From positions 1 to 44,591 of the forward strand of contig CAZFXK010000009.1 of the NCBI GenBank assembly GCA_964522975.1: a stretch of 44,591 bases of DNA, in the 5' to 3' direction. Numbering within the stretch: the stretch's first letter is position 1; each line of letters opens with the position of its first letter. A model generated the notes under the pieces. That model had not been told where the DNA came from, searched no databases, and saw only the letters and a program-made list of their open reading frames with translations. Origin of the DNA: Bacteroides_E sp964522975 (GTDB lineage: Bacteria; Bacteroidota; Bacteroidia; Bacteroidales; Bacteroidaceae). A program made the translations under genes and the position numbers. Of this stretch, positions 44,128 to 44,591 are shown piece after piece.

Positions 44128-44170
44128 CTCTTTTTCTCTCGACAGAAAAAGGAACCGAAAAAAGGTCAAT
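44128..44170 (+). repeat. Interspersed structured repeat, degenerate copy E
   Basis: The first hairpin only: CTTTTTCT / AGAAAAAG (44130-44137 / 44144-44151) with loop CTCGAC instead of CTTGAT. The downstream partner reads GTCAAT (44165-44170) rather than ATCAAG. One loop-partner change is compensated (T-A to C-G); the others are mismatches, so this copy is decaying. It lies in the 616-base stretch from 43976 to the window end, which has no gene. Confidence 0.65.
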
Positions 44171-44272
44171 TTCGGTTTTCTCTTTTTTATTTGAATGGCA
44201 AAAGAGGTAAATATTTTTGTTGTATTCTATGCTATTGAATCGTGTATTTTTGTTTGTAACATTAACCGCTGT

Positions 44273-44442
44273 TTATTCCTTTTTCTCTTGATAGAAAAAG
44301 GAACCTAAAAAGATCAAGTCTGTTCCTACGAGTCGGAAAAAGTGTGCAACAGTCTAAAGCGTGAAAACTCGCTTTGCTCAAACAGTTCACGCTTCTTAAC
44401 GCCTGTTCCTCCCTTTTTCTTATTCGCCTCTTCGGAAATGAC
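44273..44442 (+). repeat. Interspersed structured repeat, full copy B
   Basis: An 11-bp hairpin (44276-44286 / 44293-44303) with loop CTTGAT; partner ATCAAG at 44313-44318; outer GAAAAAG (44336-44342) with CTTTTTC (44413-44419); inner 9-bp hairpin AAGCGTGAA / TTCACGCTT (44357-44394) with a 20-nt loop containing ACTCGCTTTGCTCAAACAG. The inner stem shares few internal bases with that of copy A but is equally self-complementary. Confidence 0.85.
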
Positions 44443-44541
44443 GGATGCGTTCTTTCTTCTTGATAAAAAAGAGGATAAAAAAGATTTATAAGTCCATTTC
44501 TTAGTTTAGTGCTTCTATTTTTTGTGCTGCACAAAACGTTG

Positions 44542-44591
44542 TTTATTCCTTTTTCTCTTGATAGAAAAAGGAACCTAAAAAGATCAAGTCT
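44542..44591 (+). repeat. Interspersed structured repeat, copy F, cut by the window edge
   Basis: Identical to the first 50 bases of copy B: an 11-bp hairpin (44546-44556 / 44563-44573) with loop CTTGAT and partner ATCAAG at 44583-44588. It continues beyond the window. Confidence 0.85.

Noticed and set aside
44262..44534. 90-codon minus-strand frame over repeat copy B
   Set aside because: It is the antisense of a repeat, and its resemblance to the frame at 41025-41213 is due to the repeat, not to a protein family.

Overview
The window looks like chromosome of a low-GC member of the order Bacteroidales (phylum Bacteroidota). The evidence is the set of Bacteroidota-restricted families (DUF349 multi-repeat protein, DUF4831, DUF3575 plus DUF3868/OmpA, a PCMD-domain lipoprotein whose cysteine is followed by SDDDD, and the Bacteroides-type lysS-gpsA-pgi and acn-icd-gltA clusters), repeated matches to the Bacteroidota -7 promoter box TAnnTTTG, and the near absence of Shine-Dalgarno sequences. 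I cannot fix the genus. A 100-N scaffold gap lies inside one gene, so this is draft assembly.

Layout. 1-3360: end of an unidentified gene, then a plus-strand uronate cassette: a KduD-like dehydrogenase, a GatC-type PTS permease (EIIC), and KduI carrying a signal peptide. 3438-8379: minus-strand lysS-gpsA-pgi followed by a HAD phosphatase. 8380-10883: an intergenic region with a CCCAGACC repeat and a palindromic operator candidate, a MATE exporter and a cytidylate-kinase-like protein. 10959-14288: a secreted GH2 glycosidase and an M48 lipoprotein protease. 14352-19148: acn-icd-gltA, the citrate-to-2-oxoglutarate branch, tightly coupled. 19324-22322: DUF349 protein and KsgA. 22391-24834: flippase-like membrane protein overlapping PepD. 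24835-25271: a long palindrome and a second CCCAGACC element. 25272-33154: a bacterial alpha-2-macroglobulin without a thioester motif, a DUF1573 protein and MeaB. 33159-39277: EamA transporter, MscS-type channel, aldo/keto reductase, DUF4831 protein and the NAD(P)HX repair enzyme. 39446-40987: surface-lipoprotein candidate. 41040-44591: interspersed structured repeats on both sides of a DUF3868/OmpA + DUF3575 pair.

Two things stand out. First, the cassette at the left edge suggests that 5-keto-4-deoxyuronate is isomerised in the periplasm by an exported KduI, imported by a galactitol-type PTS permease and then reduced by KduD; PTS permeases are uncommon in Bacteroidales and an exported KduI is unusual. 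Second, the right edge carries at least seven copies of an interspersed element on both strands. Its first hairpin has a nearly invariant CTTGAT loop, able to pair with a downstream ATCAAG, and its stem varies by compensatory changes. The fuller copies also contain a hairpin with a conserved ~20-nt loop (core ACTCGCT..GCTCA.ACAG) closed by a 9-bp stem whose sequence differs in every copy while staying self-complementary. This covariation indicates selection on, or a copying mechanism dependent on, secondary structure.

The rest is ordinary core metabolism and envelope biology. No tRNA, rRNA, CRISPR array, transposase or phage gene was seen.
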